This document shows, piece after piece, positions 21,599 to 32,664 of a DNA stretch of 64,000 nucleotides. The translations under genes and the position numbers were made by a program. The notes under the pieces are model-generated. The model saw only the letters and a program-made list of their open reading frames with translations, did not search any database and was not told the DNA's origin. Origin of the DNA: Vitrella brassicaformis (Eukaryota; Sar; Vitrellaceae). Within the stretch, counting starts at the first letter, position 1; every line of letters starts with the position of its first letter. Location of the stretch: positions 1 through 64,000 of the forward strand of contig CDMY01000384.1 in the NCBI GenBank assembly GCA_001179505.1, written 5' to 3'.

Positions 21599-24500
21599 TC
21601 AGGTCACTTTTCGCTTCTTGCTCCGCGTCACGTATGTCGGCTCAGCCGCAACGGGCACAGCGGCAGCAGCAGGGACAGAAATCGGCTGGTCGGCGGGATT
21701 GTCGGGCGCCACAGCCCCGACCGCCGCAGTCACCCTCGGCCGCTTCTTGCCGTCGCCCGCCTCATGGTTCCTCTTTCGCCCCTTGGCGCCTCGCTGCCCT
21801 CCCTCGTGCAGCTCAGTGTCCGCCGCCCTCTTGTTGTTGGTCTTCTTGTTGTTCTCTGTCTTGCGGGCTTTCTTGGGTGCGCAGCCCTCCTGCTTCTGAC
21901 TGGTCGGGGGGTCGTTGGCAGTCAGCATCGATCGCTTCTTGTCCCGCTTTTGCTGCTCCTGCGGCAGTCCGAGCCCTGGCGCCCGGCGCCTTGTGTGCAT
22001 GAGCAGCTTCTCCTTGTGCTGGGCGACGGCCCGCTGGGCGGCGTCGAGGAGGAAACCGAAGGGCAGAGTGGCGATATCAGGAGCACCCATGGTGGTCGGG
22101 TTGAAGGCCTCACACACCGCCTTCGGCTGCACAATCATACGTACAAGAGAGGCACAGAAATGCAATCATGGATCGACGGATGGATTGGGGATGTTTCTTC
22201 CGCCCACCAGGGAGTGGGTGTTGATGCGCGCCAGGGCCCGTGCGATCGTGAGACGCGCCAGATGCTTGACAGCCACGTCTCTCGTGCTCACGGTCGGTGG
22301 CTGCTCAGTCAACTCGTACAGAAGGGGCCTGCATGGATTGCACACAAAGCAACCGCATGCACAATGGATGGATGGATGGATTCATGTGCTGCATGACTGA
22401 GTACATGTTCTTGAGTGTGTTCTTGACGGCGTGTGAGAGCTGGTTGGCGATCTTGGTGCGATGCCTGACGCCGTTGAGAGTACTGATCCCCCACTGGTCG
22501 ACTTGGTCACTGTTCATGGGGGCCGAGGCGAACAGCTGCACACAAGACACAGACACGACACGCACACAATGAAACTGAGCTCCCCAAAGAGACAGACGTA
22601 CCACGCAGATGTACTTACGTGTTTGAATCTGAGGAAACTTTCGCTGCCGATCTCGCCGCCGCAGATGTCGAGCAGCGACTGCACACGGAGGCCGTCGGCC
22701 TCGGCTGCCCCCACGGCGGCCTCGCACACCACGCGCACCGGATCGTGGTGACACCCAGCACCGCCCTCGGCATGCGCGAAATACGCCTGCAGGCATTCAA
22801 AGACAGTGCGGTGTGGGCCGTGTGTGTGTGAGTGAGTGAGTGATTGTGTGCGTACCTGGACGAGCGAATTCAGTTTGTCTTGTTGCGCCTGTGTGCCGGT
22901 CTCCTTGGTGGACAGGTACAAGGCCATGAAGGCCGCCTCCAACTTGGCAACACTATTCCTGATCGATACACACACATGGACATGGATGGACGCCACACAC
23001 AGAGAGAGAGAGAAGAACACTTACAAGCCCGTCCACTCACCCACCATCCCACCCCTGTCTGTGTATCTGCCTGCCTGCCGCTCACTCACTTGAGTGTCTC
23101 ATACTGCTTCTGTAGGGTAGCCTCCACAGCCGCCCTGATGCCCTCAAATGCATGCTCACGACCATCCTCCTGGTGCTCGCCTCCCCTCATGACAACCACC
23201 ACGCCCCACGCCTGCCAATCGCACCTGCCCACCGTGAAGCCCTCGCCATTCGCCGCCTTGGCCAGCTCCTTTGACAGCTCCCGTGGGTTTTTGCCCGTAG
23301 CGGTGACGGCATTCACCGCCCGCACACTCCACACACCATAGGTATGCTGCGTGGCGCTGGCCATGAAGGACCGCATGAAGTCGGATTTCTCGCACACGGC
23401 GTCCTTGGTGGTCCGAACGAAGCGCAGCTTGTATGTGAGGGGCACGTTGGGGTAGATGCGAGTGGTGCTGGTGGTGGGTGGGTCGTCTTGCTGCTGCTGG
23501 TGCTGGTGCTGTATCGTGTGGTCGAGCATGCGGAAGAAGGTCGTAACATCACCGGGTGCCTGGGCCTTGAGGGCCGCCATGGCGTCAGTCAACGGCAGAC
23601 TGACGGCCACTACACGACCACCACCACCATGGGCACTCTCAGGCTGCTGGTCCGATCGGCTGACGTGTGTGGGTGTGTGGCTGCTGGTCTTGGTGTGGAT
23701 GCGGTCGTCCATGAGTGTGCAGGCCAGGCGGGTGGCCGCCGAGGGGTCCACCAACGGGACGCTCGCGTTGCGGTGCATCACGAGAAGGTCCTCGGGACGC
23801 ACAAAGACATGAGAATGGCCGCGGTGGCCATCAGCACCTGACAGACAGACAGGCAGGCAGAGAGAAGGATACATACTGTGAACGTGTGTCGGTCGGTCGT
23901 GCTGTGCGCCCCGCGTCCATGTGTGTGTACGCACCGTTGTCGTGCGGCTGTCCGCCTGTGCATTTGGTGTCCTTGACGTAGTTCTCGATCGACTGGGGGA
24001 TGGTCAGGTGGATGACCCCATCCACGCGCGGCGCGTGGCCTGCGTGGACGAGGTCAACGCCACTCGTCGCAACCAACACGCGAACCTTCCCTACACATAC
24101 ATAGACACAACACAACACAACACATGTGCGCATGTCTGGCCATATCTGTGTGCTGTGTGTGTGTGGATTGATGCCCATAGCCCACTCAGTCCCTCACCTG
24201 TCATGAATCGGTCCATCACGGCGGCCAGCTGTCCCCTCGTGCGGCCTGAGTGATAGGTTTCCACCTCCCCAAACAAACCTGCACACATCACAACACGCAC
24301 ACGTGCACGTGTCATCCATCCAACCACCCGCCTGTCTCTCTGAGTGTTGTTTGTGTGCGTCCTAGCGTACGTGTTTTCATCAGAAAATCTGCAAGCATCT
24401 CAGCGTCCGACTGCCGCCACGCAAAGACGACGATGGTCTTCATGGCCGCCCAGGGCTGTTTCCTGAGCAGCGACTTGACCTCACGGACACGGTGGAAGTC

Positions 24501-25371
24501 CCAACGGTGCTCGCTGTACGTTACGCCAAAGACGCCATCGTCATTGGAGCCAGCTGGACAGACAGCACAGGGAGGAAAGGAGTTGAGGGCTTATTGTTCA
24601 GATGTCTGTCGGTCTGTCTGCCTGTCTGGCGTCTGGCGTGTCTGTCCGTTGTGGTTGTGTACAGCGCCTGTGTACCTTGTTCGTCTTTGATACTGTGGCC
24701 TGTGGGGGTGTACAACGGCATGCGATCCTCTCGGCCGTTGGCAGACCCAGACACCTGCAGGCAGACACAGAGTGACGATGCCCAAAGATGGAGGGACGCA
24801 CAGCGACAAAATGTGTGTGAGAGATGAATCCTCACTCACTTGAGGTTCGTGGACGTCTATTTTGCCCACGGTCTTCCTGTTCTGCTCTCGTCCTGCACGA
24901 CTGGCACCGTCCTTGGGATCGAAATGGTCCACCCTCTTGTCGGTGCCATTGCGCCGGCCAGTGCCGCCCTGCCGCTGCTTGACAGGGGAGGGCAACGTCA
25001 GCGGCAAAAACGGGTTGTGGAGAGGCGGTAGCGAGGGCGGCGCGTTGCGGAGGCCCGGGCCCTGCTGTCGGCCACTCGGCAGCGCCAGTGACGGTGACGC
25101 GACGGGAAGGGGCGACAGATGGTGCAACGCCCTCTGCTGGTGGTTGTAGGTGTGGCGGCGGTTGATGGGTGAGCGACGGCGACCGGATTGGGTACCGGCA
25201 GGTGAGGCCACAGCACCGCCGCGATGGCGCTGTCCCGTCCGGTTGGCGCCACACTGCAGCCGGGTGGACGTTGCGTGACGGGCGGGGAGGGTGACGAGCG
25301 ATGGACGGCTGGCTCAGCTGCAGGCGTGACAAGGGTCCTGAGGGCCGGGGCGGCTCCGGCGAGTCCGACAT
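21599..25371 (-). CDS. RecQ4-like protein with only the C-terminal helicase lobe
   Basis: Exons: about 24840-25371, 24676-24754, 24371-24553, 24198-24278, 23935-24090, 23090-23837, 22856-22958, 22619-22786, 22405-22535, 22208-22328, 21599-22126. The helicase C lobe is visible: MKTIVVFAWRQSDAEMLADF, VETYHSGRTRGQLAAVMDRF, VRVLVATSGVDLVHAG, then VDGVIHLTIPQSIENYV. The motif VI region reads KDTKCTGGQPHDNG where RecQ proteins have GRxGRDG. The following part (GHSHVFVRPEDLLVMH, then a TTFFRMLDHTIQ and YPNVPLTYKLRF stretch) resembles the RecQ4 C-terminal region. No DEAH/Walker lobe was found upstream; the first exon is Pro/Ser-rich and needs an unresolved frame change. The tail is Lys/Arg-rich, likely nuclear. 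RecQ4 acts in replication initiation; this version should lack helicase activity unless the first lobe lies elsewhere. Confidence 0.6.
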
Positions 25372-25830
25372 GATTGCTGAAGACGGAGGAACACTGACCA
25401 ACTCAGACCTGCACACACAGACGCACAGCCATCCGTCACAGAGGTCAGATTATCGCTGCATGCGAACATGCAGGGCCTGGCAGTGCCCGTGTTCATCCAC
25501 ATGGCATTTTGTCCCACCCGCGGCTTCCTCCCTCGTCTCAGCTTCGCTTACTTGAACTATTGTGACAAACCGCGGTCTCTATGACGTCAGGCAGTGGCGT
25601 TCGCCTCTGCAAAAGGCGTGGAGAGCCATTTTTCCATTGCCATCAAGAGCTTTGATGTTACAGGGTCGAAAGTGTTTCATGTACAAGCTCGCAATTTTAG
25701 CGGGATTCGGTGCTCCCTGAATCGCACAAATCAACAGAGGCAGCGTTTGCTCCGGTTGCCTGAGTCTCGGGCACCTGCCTGCACTGCCAACATCAATGCC
25801 AACGTTCCTGCAGCAGCCGAGCTCGACAGC

Positions 25831-27949
25831 ATGATCCCCAACAGCGTCCAAGGCAGCGTCGCAGGGAGCTACCACAAGGCCCGAGGCGTGTGGGTGGCCA
25901 GCCCCAAGAAGGCGCCCATCAACAACGCAGAACAGACCACGGCAGAAGTCAGCGCAGAACAACTGAAGGTGCGTCTCATCAGAAGCCACCAAAACCATGA
26001 CCTGCACACACGTGTGGATGCGGGTGTGTGTTGGTGTCAGAGCATCAACGCGTTGAATCTGGATAGGCCCGCGGGTAGCCCCGAGCATGCGTCCAAGATG
26101 CCATGGAACAAGAAGCATACCTCCAAGGGCCGCTCATCGTCGGGTGCTCACTCAGGTATGCAAGCAAGGCGGCAGCAGTGAGCATCGGAGTATGTGTGTG
26201 CACTCGAACGTGTTCTCTAGGTGGCTCCCAAGGCCGAGCTGACGGATATGGCGGTAGTGGTGGTGGAGGTGGTGGTGGGCAGTCCTCTGCGCCTCCGCCC
26301 CTTCTCAAGACGCCCATGGGCCTGCCGAAGTGGCCGGTGCAGCATGTGGTGCGTTTGCTGTGCTCTGATAACACGGCTACCACCATGATCAGACACGAAG
26401 GTAAGGCAGTGCACAGTGCAGGGGTGCAGCTGTGTATGTGCCTGTGGATGGATGGATTGATGGATGGATGGATGTGTCTGTGTGACGGTGCGATGGAGGG
26501 TTGCAGGTGAGTTCTTTGATTCCATGCGGCGTGAGGCGGGCGTGATCATCTCTATCACCGAGCGCGGCGCCTTCCGCTCCGGCAAGGAGTATCGGATACT
26601 CTATGTAAGGGGACCGATCAAGGGCATCCTGAGGGCACTCGAACACGTCGTGGTCAGCCACACACAGACAGGCATGCCAACAGACGCTCACACACACACA
26701 TTTATCTGAACCTGTTGCATGAATGTATGTGTGTAGAGTAAGGTGTACGAGGCGTGTTCGGCCAAGTGTGTGGTGTGTCGCGTGCTCGTGCCGGCGGGGG
26801 ACACGGCGGGCATCACGGGCACGGGAGGCGGCGGCCTGTCGACGCTGCTTGACGCCACGGGGGCCACGGTCAAGGCAGAGGGGACCGAGTACCAGTAAGT
26901 GTGGATGGAATTGGCCTGCTTGAATCACATTTGTCTGATTTGCGTGTGGTTGGTCACGTGGATGTGCAGTGGTGGGGAGACGTTCCGTATCGTGAGTGTC
27001 AGTGGGGGAGAGGAGGCGGTGCTGTGCGCACTGACTCACATCGTACAACAGCCGCTTCAGGTCCGCCTGTCAGAGAGAGCAAACAACATTACACACACGA
27101 ACACCCCAGCATCATACCGTGCCTGCGTGTCTGCAGGTGGCTGAGAAGGGCGGCCCTGGTGCTGCCTCTCCGCACCAGCACCGCACTCACAAGGCTCCCC
27201 CGCCTCCCCCGCCTCCACCCCCACCTCCACCTCCCCGTTTCCCTCCCCCGCCCCCGCCCCCCCGGCTACCCGTCGTGCTCTCCTGCTGCTGGCCTTACCA
27301 ACAACCGCTGCACCAGTACTGAATGCACCACACCCGGATGTGGCAGGGCGCGTGGACGCATACTCGAATGTGTGTGTGTGTGCGTTCAGGTCATCGTCTG
27401 TCTCATCCACCATGTTGGCCACTACCAGCGGCTCCTGCAGTGGCGGGGAGGCCGACAGTCTCGGCCATGAGGGGGAGGAGGACCGACACGCCGACATATA
27501 CACACCTGCTGCTGCCAGACCAGTGGCGCACAAGAGGTCAGCCATCTCCACCACACTGCCAAAAGACCAACACAAAGACCAAACATAAACACGTACAGCC
27601 GCTTGTTGTCTGCCTATGGAAATGTGCGTCATGCAGTGATAAGCACGATATCAGCAGTGGGGATCTGGGGGCCGGCCACTATGACGACCGCGCTGATAAA
27701 GGGTCCAGGTACGCACATACCAACGCAACGCACATCAACCAGCGGTGACTTCTGCTGTCGCGAATGGATGGCTGCAGTGGGTGTGATGAGATGAGTGAGG
27801 TGGAGTATTTGCGGATGCAGGTGGAGGCGATGCACATGGAGAAGGAGGCCATCCAGAGGCGACACGAGGCCTTCATCCAGGAGATCATCGCCGCTGCATC
27901 AGAGGGGCTTCCCGACCTCCAATCGCAGCTCACGGTCGTCTTCTCCTGA
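25831..27949 (+). CDS. KH-domain RNA-binding protein
   Basis: Ten exons in frame: 25831-25968, 26041-26155, 26221-26400, 26507-26652, 26737-26894, 26970-27060, 27137-27315, 27390-27536, 27655-27708, 27778-27949. Two KH-like units are seen. The first is VQHVVRLLCSDNTATTMIRH with GVIISITERG; the second is CVVCRVLVPAGDTAGITGTG with GATVKAEGTEY. Both follow the PCBP/Nova pattern, but the GxxG loops are altered in the first unit. A Gly-rich stretch precedes them and a poly-Pro/His stretch and a Ser/Thr-rich linker follow. The last exon forms a short helix (EYLRMQVEAMHMEKEAIQRR) likely to be coiled. Start at Met 25831 is the first in-frame ATG; an upstream exon is possible. Divergent from the RecQ4-like gene. 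Confidence 0.7.
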
Positions 27950-28140
27950 CTCATCCGCCATCCATGTGTTGCGAGAAACGAGTGTATGTGTATGTGTGCG
28001 CGCGACACGGCGATGATAAAGGGGGAACGACGAGAGGGATAGAGGCGGGTAGATAGATTAGTTGTTGGGTGGCTGAGACATGTTTAGGTACGTGCATGTG
28101 CATAGGTCGCTTCCGTCACCTGCATACAGGGAAGCGTTCG
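27941..28140 (+). repeat. Left direct repeat around the AT-rich gene
   Basis: The end of the KH gene and its 3' flank, including GGCGATGATAAAGGG, TAGATAGATT, GTTGTTGGGTG and GAGACATGTTTAGGTACGTG, recur in the same order at about 30786-31000. A shorter third copy of the last third is at about 31160-31220. The copies differ by point changes and small insertions. Confidence 0.8.
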
Positions 28141-28293
28141 GGCACGGTGAGGTAGCTATGGATGTGAATACTGAAAGGTACATGCCATCTGTCGCGATCG
28201 CTTGCGAGCTCGGGGGGCTGGTGGGGGCCCGCGGCCGAGAAGGAGGACCACGGAAGAACGCCGCCCCGGCCTTCAAACCACAATTGTTTCGGC

Positions 28294-30116
28294 ATGTCGG
28301 AGTCTGTCGATGAAGGGGCGAAGAACACCGAAAAAAAGCTGGAGGGCGCCGCTGACCAGGAAGAAGACCTTGCGGCGGAGGACGTAAGGAGTGCTGGCTT
28401 GATGAATCAGACGTGGATGTGCACGTGTCGACATTCACCAGATTGAGCAACTGGAGTACCAGGGGTTGACATTCCTTGAATACATGGAAGAGTTCGAAGT
28501 CATCAAGCAAGATGCCCTGGGCGAGACGCGAAAAGACATATACTCTTACAGTAACTCAAGAAGTACTGAGAAGCAGAGTTCTCCTGGTTTGTGTGACATA
28601 CGTTAACTCATAGCGCAACGGCAGGCAGAGTCTGTCGGTCTCTCATGAAACGAACTACGTCAACGTCGACCAACCCTCAAGTTCTCCTGGTTTGTGTCCT
28701 GTGATTCTTCTGCAGTGGCTGTGGCCACCAGGGAACCTTCATTGGAAATCAAACCACAGCGACTCCTTCGTTCGAAATCAGCGATCATGCCAAAGGGACT
28801 CTATCAGGGATAGCGAATACGATACTGGTGCAACCTCTTAGCCGTTTTGTGGCTCCAAATTGGGGGGCCCACAATTCTCGGCCTCCGTACACAAAACATG
28901 ACTCGTTGTTGCTTTCATCGAGTGAATGAGAGCTTTTTGTCCTTTCTCGTATGCAGACTTGTATTGAAAGTACACCTCCGCTAATCGTGAAGACCCAGAT
29001 GACGATGGATACTATGACAAAACGCCGCGAGAAGAACTGCCTGCTATAGACGACAATTTTGATGTAGGCATCGGCGCTCTGACGGCCAGATTGCTAGCCA
29101 TTGGTTTCTTGCCACCTATGTTCTTCAACACCTTCCACGTGAGAGGATGCTTCTTTAACCACATCGATGTGTTTCTTTTGTGGCTGCTTGAATATAGGAG
29201 TTCACCCGACTCGTGTACTCCTGGTTTACCGTGGAGATATATTTCATTCCTCGAATAGTCTGACGGGCATTGTGGTTGACATATTGGTATCTGGATGAAA
29301 AGATGAAACACTTTGAGTTCATCATTGTTTTTAACTTTCAATACCTTTCTTGCTCACTCATTTCTGATCATGCTCTACCTCATCCTGCTACCTATTCTGC
29401 TCTGGCTAGAGACGGACCCCATCAATGTTGTACTCAATGCTCTAGCATTTCACTTCTTCGTCTCCATCGTGAGCACTAATGAAAAAGCAAAGGCTTCTAA
29501 GGCGTGAGCTGTATATCATTGTGGTAGGACAATATTGGAGACACACATCAAGTCACACTGGTTGATGACATCGATGTCAACGCCTGTTATCGTCTAATTG
29601 AACACAAGTTCGACATCTACAAGAAGCGATTCTTCAAAGAGCTTACCGAGTGCCTCAAATGGACTCACGGACGGTTGCGTAGAAAAGAATACACAGCAAG
29701 ATAATAGCACGATACACATTGTTCTATTCTACTCCTGATTTCACTTGAACAGCGGCAGAGTTGCGGAGCCTGATATTTCTGCGAAACTGAGAGTGAACTT
29801 GGTGGCTTGGGAGCTTCGATACAGTCGCATGATGCGAGGCGCATTGAGCTATGCCATTGATGGTATTGGTAACGTTGTGAACTTAGTGATATTCTTCTTC
29901 TTCATCATATTCCCAAGCATAGAGGGCCTGGCTATTGTTGCCATAGCGTCAAGCATGTGCTGCTTCCTTGGTGCAAAAAAGGAATTATTTGGTATCAACT
30001 TTTCTTTTGCACTCGTGGTTCATTTTTGCGTGCAGGAGCATTTTTTGCCTTGTGTAATACTGCGGTAAAAAAAAATACTCACACTCGATACGCAGCTTTC
30101 CACGTGTGTGTGTGTT

Positions 30117-30152
<36 letters not shown>

Positions 30153-30391
30153 ATCTCTCATATTCAGTTTTGGACTGAGTGCGAATTGTGTATAGGCGCA
30201 CGCCATCTGGGGATTTCGTCAGGTGGATTGACATTACTAATCACACACACACACACACACACACGCACAAAGGGCACATGCATCTTTCTGCAGAAGACCC
30301 CTTTCTCGAGGAACTACCAACTCGCAGGGCGTACGCAAAAAAGAAGAAAGACAATTTCGGACTCCTTCAGCTTGATGGCGCACTCACTTAG
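28294..30391 (+). CDS. AT-richer gene for an unknown multi-pass membrane protein
   Basis: Supported exons: 28294-28383 (starts MSESVDEGAKNTEKKLEG, acidic), 28442-28550, about 29030-29138, about 29198-29216, about 29312-29468, 29528-29678, 29761-29991, 30036-30064, 30168-30222, 30294-30391. Hydrophobic segments include LTARLLAIGFLPPMFF, FLIMLYLILLPILLWL and NVVNLVIFFFFIIFP with IVAIASSMCCFL. A soluble segment runs DDIDVNACYRLIEHKFDIYK. The C-terminus is EDPFLEELPTRRAYAKKKK and ends at a TAG. The exons between 28550 and 29030 are unresolved; an open frame at about 28714-28930 may be one. Composition is clearly lower in GC than the neighbours (17 G/C in the 60 bases at 29281-29340). I do not recognise the family. 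It is bracketed by direct repeats. Confidence 0.55.
30118..30152. repeat. TC microsatellite
   Basis: A CT dinucleotide tract lies in an intron of the AT-rich gene and forms a pyrimidine tract just before the acceptor at 30167. A CA tract (30242-30265) fills the next intron. Confidence 0.8.
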
Positions 30392-30532
30392 TGTCTGTCT
30401 AAATATCGAGCCGGTCAAAACATATATGCGTGTTTGGACGTCCGTGTTAGGTGCTTCTTCTGTGTATTGCTTGTTTGTTTGCTGTGCGGTGTGACCTATC
30501 ATATATTGCTGAGTCCTTTGGCAACTAAGTCC

Positions 30533-30576
30533 TTTGGCAACTAAAGACTACCGAAGGAGAGGATTTAGTTGCCAAA
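30533..30576. repeat. Perfect 13-bp hairpin downstream of the AT-rich gene
   Basis: TTTGGCAACTAAA at 30533-30545 pairs perfectly with TTTAGTTGCCAAA at 30564-30576, leaving an 18-nt loop. The left arm is itself the second of two tandem copies of AGTCCTTTGGCAACTA (30513-30543). It lies about 140 bases after the stop of the AT-rich gene. It could be an RNA 3'-end hairpin or a trace of a small inverted-repeat element. Confidence 0.65.
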
Positions 30577-30785
30577 CAGGAAAGACAGCCAAGGCAGTAG
30601 TCGACGAGGCGTTCAACGGAAGTATGTCTGTCCAGTATTGTATGGGCACACTTAACTACTCCCGGCTCTTTCACACACACGCAGGATTACGTCTTCGCAT
30701 TCCCCATGTTCGCACACAACACACCATACGCCACACACACGGATCAGCTGCCTTATTCTGTCGATTTTCCTGGCCGTCTGCGTTC

Positions 30786-31000
30786 TCCTGACGTTAGCCT
30801 TCTTCGTCTCATCTATCTGTTGCGAGATACGACTGCATGTGTGTGCGTGCCACGGCGATGATAAAGGGAGTACCGACGAGAGGTAGAGGGGATAGATAGA
30901 TTGGTTGTTGGGTGACTGAGACATCTTTAGGTGGCTGAGACATGTTTAGGTACGTGCATGTGTACGAGTCGCTTCTTTCAGCTGCAGACGTGGGACGGAT
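30786..31000 (+). repeat. Right direct repeat around the AT-rich gene
   Basis: Matches 27941-28140 in order: TTCTCCTGAC, TGTTGCGAGA, CGGCGATGATAAAGGGA, ATAGATAGATTGGTTGTTGG and GACATGTTTAGGTACGTGC. Within it, GGTGACTGAGACATCTTTAG and GGTGGCTGAGACATGTTTAG form an extra tandem copy not present on the left. Confidence 0.8.
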
Positions 31001-31382
31001 GGATGGATGGATGGATGTGTGTGGGTGCGCTGGTAGGTGTGTATAGCTAGCTATGAATGTGTGACACGTCAATCAATGCTCATGGTTCTCTCGGCGGAGG
31101 GCGGACGCATTCATCAACGAGACGCGTAGAGCAGCACAACGACAGCACCCAGGACTGACGAGAGATCGGATGTTGGGCGACTGAGACGTGTCTAGATCTA
31201 CGGATGTGCATAGGTCGCTTCCTTGATGCATATATGGGATAGGGTGGGATGGGATGGGATGGATGTGTGTGGGTACACGCGTGACATTGGAGGGAGGGAC
31301 AAAGACAGATATGCGTCAATCAAGGCTATTGGATGGGATGTGTCGATTAATCGACTGCATCCCATCCCATCCAATAATGTGT

Positions 31383-31550
31383 CTCTCACCCCCATTTGCG
31401 ACACGCAACTTGCTCCAGGTCTTAAATCGACATGGCAGGACGGGATCAGCAGGCAGGCACATAGGAGGAAAAAGATCAACCGACGTTTGTGGATGTGTAC
31501 GTAAAGTATGTAGATACAAATAGGCAGACAGAGAGACAGGCAGGCAGGCA
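31383..31550 (+). repeat. Dispersed direct repeat, copy 1
   Basis: Starts near CACCCCCATTTGCGACACGC and runs through CTCCAGGTCTTAAATCGACA, GACGGGATCAGCAGG and a CAGG-rich tract. The same order recurs at about 32665-32880. Copy 1 has one extra CAGG unit after CAGCAGG. No coding potential is evident. Confidence 0.75.
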
Positions 31551-32160
31551 GACAGCCAGACACGCAGACACACAGGGGTGGTCAGCATGGGATTGGGCAG
31601 CCTCGGCCTGCGCCCAGCGACGTGAGGGCCCGTGCGACACACGACAGACGCGCACGTACCACCCCCAGCCCCCCAAACCCATGACCATGGGGAAGGAGTA
31701 GTGAGGCTGACAGACATGTAGATACGAGAGGACGACGGACCAGAGATGCAAGAATGCAGGCTTGCACAGCACAGAGAGAAGGCAAGAGTGGTCAGTAGCC
31801 AGATAGCCAGACAGCCAGCCTCCAGACATGCGAATCAGGCGAACGATACCGATGGCTGACAAATCGACAAATGCATGATGGAAGGAAGCAGACAGGCAGC
31901 GAGAAAGGCAGCCAAACAGACGGACAGGCAGCGAGCGAGGCAGCGGAAGAGATGAGCGAGCAGGTAGGCAGGACCGGCAGGCAGCGAGAGTGGCTGCAGC
32001 CAGACAGACAGACAGACAGACAGCGAGCCACCGATGGGAATAGCCGCTGGATCGACGAGCGCGTAATGGAAGGAAGCAGAGAGGCAGCGAGAAAGGCGGC
32101 GAAAGAGCAATGAGGGGAACAAGCAGGACAAACGGGCAGCAAGAGAGACAGCCAGCCAGC
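31500..32160. other. CAGA/CAGC-rich simple-sequence region
   Basis: About 660 bases dominated by degenerate CAGA, CAGG and CAGC tetranucleotides. Two similar phrases (GACAGGCAGCGAGAAAGGCAG near 31891 and GAGAGGCAGCGAGAAAGGCG near 32080) show local duplication. Open frames here are repeats read in frame, not genes. Confidence 0.6.
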
Positions 32161-32167
32161 CACAGTC

Positions 32168-32331
32168 CCTTGAGTGTCTTAGGTCGACGGCAGTGGCTTA
32201 TGCGAGCTTGCACACATCACATGCACTAGGCATCCACGACCAACATCTTCACACACATGCCGATCCCATGAACGAAAACCGACACAAAGCTCGCCAGGCA
32301 GGCCGCACCAGCAACGCGTCGCGTGAAGACC
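32168..32331 (-). pseudogene. Inverted copy of the 3' end of the RING-variant gene
   Basis: The minus strand here repeats about 8880-9045. It carries GAACLASFVSVFVHGIGMCV and KMLVVDA followed by TAG, and then the same 3' flank (TGTGCAAGC, CACTGCCGTCGACC). The intact gene reads GAACLASIVSVCVYGIGMCV. Only the last 30-odd residues are present, so it is a fragment rather than a gene. Differences are scattered substitutions. Confidence 0.8.
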
Positions 32332-32464
32332 GGAGCGTAGTGTGGGTGGCGAAAGACCTCCACACACACACACAGAGAGAGAGAGCGCGAGAGGGATGGA
32401 TGGATTGATGCACGCACACAGAAAAACCGACAAGTATCCATCCACATGCTGGCTCGTGCACATG

Positions 32465-32593
32465 GGCGATCTTGTGTGTGAGCGCCAGGGCGTCCTTGAG
32501 CGAAGTCAGCTCACGCGAAGGCGTCGCTGCATCGACACCGAGGGTGAGCTGACTTTGTTCAGGGACACCTTGGCACTCACCAACAAGATCGCC
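32465..32593. repeat. 50-bp inverted repeat of a coding-like segment
   Basis: The left arm (32465-32514) and right arm (32544-32593) are inverted copies, about 82 percent identical, with a 29-nt loop. Read outward, the right arm encodes ELTLFRDTLALTNKIA on the plus strand and the left arm encodes ELTSLKDALALTHKIA on the minus strand. Many of the differences are at third codon positions. Both look like old copies of one protein-coding segment. Confidence 0.7.
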
Positions 32594-32664
32594 ACCCTCC
32601 CCTCAGGAACGAACAACATGAACCAATGCCCGTGCACGTGTGTACGTGGTATGGGTGTGAGGGT

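Noticed and set aside
27137-27322. Stop codon ending the KH gene after its poly-Pro stretch
   Set aside because: A GTACTG donor before the TGA joins to three further exons in phase, ending in a helical C-terminus.
31835-32131. Cys/Leu/Ser-rich minus-strand frames suggesting membrane proteins
   Set aside because: They are the CAGC/CAGA repeats read as LPACLS-type peptides.
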